Source: JBBIPA01 sp037443085
GTDB taxonomy: Bacteria > Chloroflexota > Dehalococcoidia > GIF9 > UBA5629
Assembly (NCBI GenBank): GCA_037443085.1
Contig: JBBIPA010000003.1
Location: 44,259-108,258 of the forward strand
DNA length: 64,000 nt
Direction: 5' to 3'
Below are positions 62,053-64,000 of the stretch, piece after piece. Position 1 is the first letter of the stretch; each line of letters opens with the position of its first letter. The notes beneath the pieces are model-generated. The model was not told the DNA's origin. It did not search any database and was given only the letters and a program-made list of their open reading frames with translations. A program made the position numbers and the translations under genes.

Positions 62053-63954
62053 CTATTGCATCAAGCTTGGCAGGAAGAGTGTTATCTGAGGTATAGCGAT
62101 GAGCATGGCAACGTGTAATATGTCAGCGATAAGGAACGGGACTATCCCTTTAAATATAGTGAAAAGCGGCACATCTTTAGCTATACCCTTGATTACAAAT
62201 ACATTGATACCTACTGGAGGTGTGATCTGGCCTATCTCTACAAGTCTCACAATTATAATGCCAAACCATATCGGGTTAAATCCAAGCGCTGTAATAACAG
62301 GGAAAAAGATGGGTACAGTAATGATAATCATTGCCAATCCGCTCATGATAGCACCGAGGAATAAATAGACTAAAAGGATAGCGGCGAGAATAACATAACT
62401 GCTTACCTGGAGATTACTCACAATGGTAGCCAAGTCAAAAGCAAACCTGGTCACTGCTATAAAGTAGCCAAAGACAACTCCACCTAATAGTATCAGCAGC
62501 GCCATGCCCGCCGTAAGCGATGTCTCTTTGAGACTAGCAACAAAATTACTCCACTTTAATTTTCCTTTGGCCAGTGCAAATAGAAAAGCCCCAAAAGCAC
62601 CTACACCTGCAGCTTCAGTTGGCGTGAAAACACCAAAATAGATACCACCAATTACTATTACAAAGAGAATGACAACGCCCCATGTATCCTTGAGGGAAAC
62701 AACCTTTTCCTTAATAGTAGTGGTTTGGCCAGGCGGCCCCAGCGAGGGGTTTGTCTTGCACATAATATAGATGGTTACTATATAGAAAACAGCTTCCAAA
62801 ATACCAGGAATAAATGCAGCAAGAAATAATTTCCCTATTGATTGTTCTGTGATAACCCCGTAAATAACCAGCGGTATACTTGGTGGTATCAGGATGCCAA
62901 TGGTTCCTCCTGCTGCAACAGCGCCCGTAGCCAGAGAGGGTGCATAGTTATATTTTTTCATCTCTGGTAAAGCCACAGTCCCCATAGTAGACGCGGTAGC
63001 CACACTGGAACCACTTACTGCGGCGAAGCCAGCACAGGCGGCTACCGAAGCCATAGCCAGACCACCAGGCAAATGCCCCAACCACTTGTATGCCGTAAAA
63101 AAAAGTGCTTGGCTCAGCCCAGCTTGAAAACAAAAGGCTCCCATGAGCACAAAAAGTGGGATAACGCTATTATCATAGGAAGCAAAAGTGCTGAGCGGGG
63201 TGGATGCCATGATAGAATATCCTGCCGAGAGATTATTCACATAAACCATCCCTAGAAATCCTATGAGGGTCATTACAGAACCCACAGACATGCCTGCAAA
63301 TAAAAATATCAATAAAACGATAACACCTATCAGCCCTGATATCAGAGGGCTCGCTTTCCAGATATAGCCAGCTCCCCAGATAGGCAAGTTAAGAACAGCA
63401 ATGACGACTATGATAAGCACTAACGAACCAAGCCATGTTGCGGGGCGTGCCCCACTGACGATTTTGGGCAGGTACTCGATGAGATTTGACAGGAGAGCAA
63501 AGCAAATGATGATGCTGCCAGCAGCAACCACGTAATAGAATGGATAGAAGGGTATTTGCCAGGTAGCTGAGGCCTGCTGGGCAAGCGCCATCTGACCTCC
63601 GTAGACAATGTTACGCCACGCAATCATCAGAAAGATCTCGAAGCTTAACAGTGTCGTCAGACTATTGACAACTGCCTGCGCTCTCTCACGAAGCCGTGGA
63701 ACTACCAATTCCACGCTTACATGTCCCTTGTGCGCTGCGGTGTATGCCAGTGCAAAAGAAACGAATATCACCATCAGCAGTTGGGTCAGCTCATAGCCAC
63801 CAAGTATAGGGCTATTAAAGAAATACCGCAGGCATACATCGCTGGTCGTGAATAACATCATCACGACCAACACTGCTACCCCTGCGGTATTTACAAGCGC
63901 GGCTGTTAGTTTTACCGCGTTTTCTACTAGTTGAGAGGTTCTATCAAAAGTCAT
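62053..63954 (-). CDS. TRAP transporter fused DctQ-DctM permease
   Basis: 633 residues. The first ~165 residues are a four-helix DctQ small membrane subunit (ending with FALLSNLIEYLPKIV), then a long DctM part of about 430 residues with some 12 hydrophobic segments and motifs such as GMVYVNNLSAGYSIM, AGLSQALFFTAYKW and PTEAAGVGAFGAFLFALAKG. TRAP carriers take up organic acids or sulfonates with a Na+ gradient and need a periplasmic DctP protein. No DctP gene is in the window, but the gene runs off the right edge side, so it may lie beyond 64000. Fused DctQM is a known variant. Confidence 0.93.
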   Translation of the reverse strand: MTFDRTSQLVENAVKLTAALVNTAGVAVLVVMMLFTTSDVCLRYFFNSPILGGYELTQLLMVIFVSFALAYTAAHKGHVSVELVVPRLRERAQAVVNSLTTLLSFEIFLMIAWRNIVYGGQMALAQQASATWQIPFYPFYYVVAAGSIIICFALLSNLIEYLPKIVSGARPATWLGSLVLIIVVIAVLNLPIWGAGYIWKASPLISGLIGVIVLLIFLFAGMSVGSVMTLIGFLGMVYVNNLSAGYSIMASTPLSTFASYDNSVIPLFVLMGAFCFQAGLSQALFFTAYKWLGHLPGGLAMASVAACAGFAAVSGSSVATASTMGTVALPEMKKYNYAPSLATGAVAAGGTIGILIPPSIPLVIYGVITEQSIGKLFLAAFIPGILEAVFYIVTIYIMCKTNPSLGPPGQTTTIKEKVVSLKDTWGVVILFVIVIGGIYFGVFTPTEAAGVGAFGAFLFALAKGKLKWSNFVASLKETSLTAGMALLILLGGVVFGYFIAVTRFAFDLATIVSNLQVSSYVILAAILLVYLFLGAIMSGLAMIIITVPIFFPVITALGFNPIWFGIIIVRLVEIGQITPPVGINVFVIKGIAKDVPLFTIFKGIVPFLIADILHVAMLIAIPQITLFLPSLMQ

Positions 63955-64000
63955 GAAGCTAACAGTTTAATGTTTTTTAGGTTATTTTACCTCGTATTGC

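Noticed and set aside
1..64000. CRISPR arrays, insertion sequences, prophage or replication origin
   Set aside because: No spaced direct repeats, transposase, integrase or DnaA-box cluster could be seen in the window.

Overview
The window looks like a chromosomal segment (about half G+C, judged by eye) of an anaerobic bacterium, most likely a Chloroflexota member near the Dehalococcoidia. The support is gene content rather than a marker-tree result: DUF35/thiolase and acyl-CoA dehydrogenase genes, a MetV-MetF methylene-THF reductase pair, NuoE/NuoF-type flavoprotein modules, a translin-like protein, a ThiE with an extra N-terminal domain, FmdB zinc ribbons, PadR-HAAS and a fused DctQM TRAP transporter. 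No rRNA, CRISPR array, prophage, transposase or replication origin was seen. A run of 10 Ns at 45243-45252 shows that this is a draft scaffold.

Layout. 1-4.7 kb: acyl-CoA/thioester metabolism (DUF35 end, thiolase, biotinyl carrier, acyl-CoA dehydrogenase), ThpR and an amidohydrolase. 4.9-12.1 kb: a signalling island with two GAF histidine kinases, a NarL regulator, a double receiver without output domain, two single receivers and a cNMP-binding protein, interrupted by an AT-rich frameshifted beta-lactamase-type lipoprotein gene. 12.3-20.3 kb: a redox operon encoding an FDH/NuoG-like iron-sulfur molybdopterin protein, NuoE, a NuoF-GltD fusion, MetV and MetF. 20.4-23.2 kb: small, TPR and coiled-coil proteins. 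23.25-23.85 kb: six tRNA genes. 24-33 kb: MFS and AEC carriers, rnc, pepA, a P-loop kinase, a decayed MBL gene and tRNA-Gln. 33.3-37.8 kb: rlmB, a double-ferredoxin protein, speB, speD, cinA. 37.8-41.8 kb: thiC under a TPP riboswitch, divergent from fmdB-fmdB-thiE-translin. 42-47.6 kb: membrane pyrophosphatase, MBL hydrolase, DUF362, moeA, mobA. 47.8-56.7 kb: rpoB, rpoC, ruvB. 56.8-64 kb: envelope and zinc-ribbon proteins, PadR-HAAS and a TRAP transporter.

The most interesting part is 12.3-20.3 kb. The large subunit looks like a formate dehydrogenase but has Tyr where the catalytic Sec/Cys sits and Ser in place of the following His. It is coupled to NuoE and to a single 1020-residue chain joining a NuoF NADH module to a GltD/NfnB-like FAD and NAD(P)H module. 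MetV and MetF follow directly. I read this as a candidate multi-cofactor electron-transfer or electron-bifurcating assembly feeding methylene-THF reduction in a Wood-Ljungdahl-type pathway. A 63-bp element around the palindrome GAGGTAAAGACCTC occurs with identical internal spacing before this operon and before the receiver/kinase operon, suggesting one regulon. The moeA-mobA genes elsewhere in the window could supply cofactor to the large subunit.
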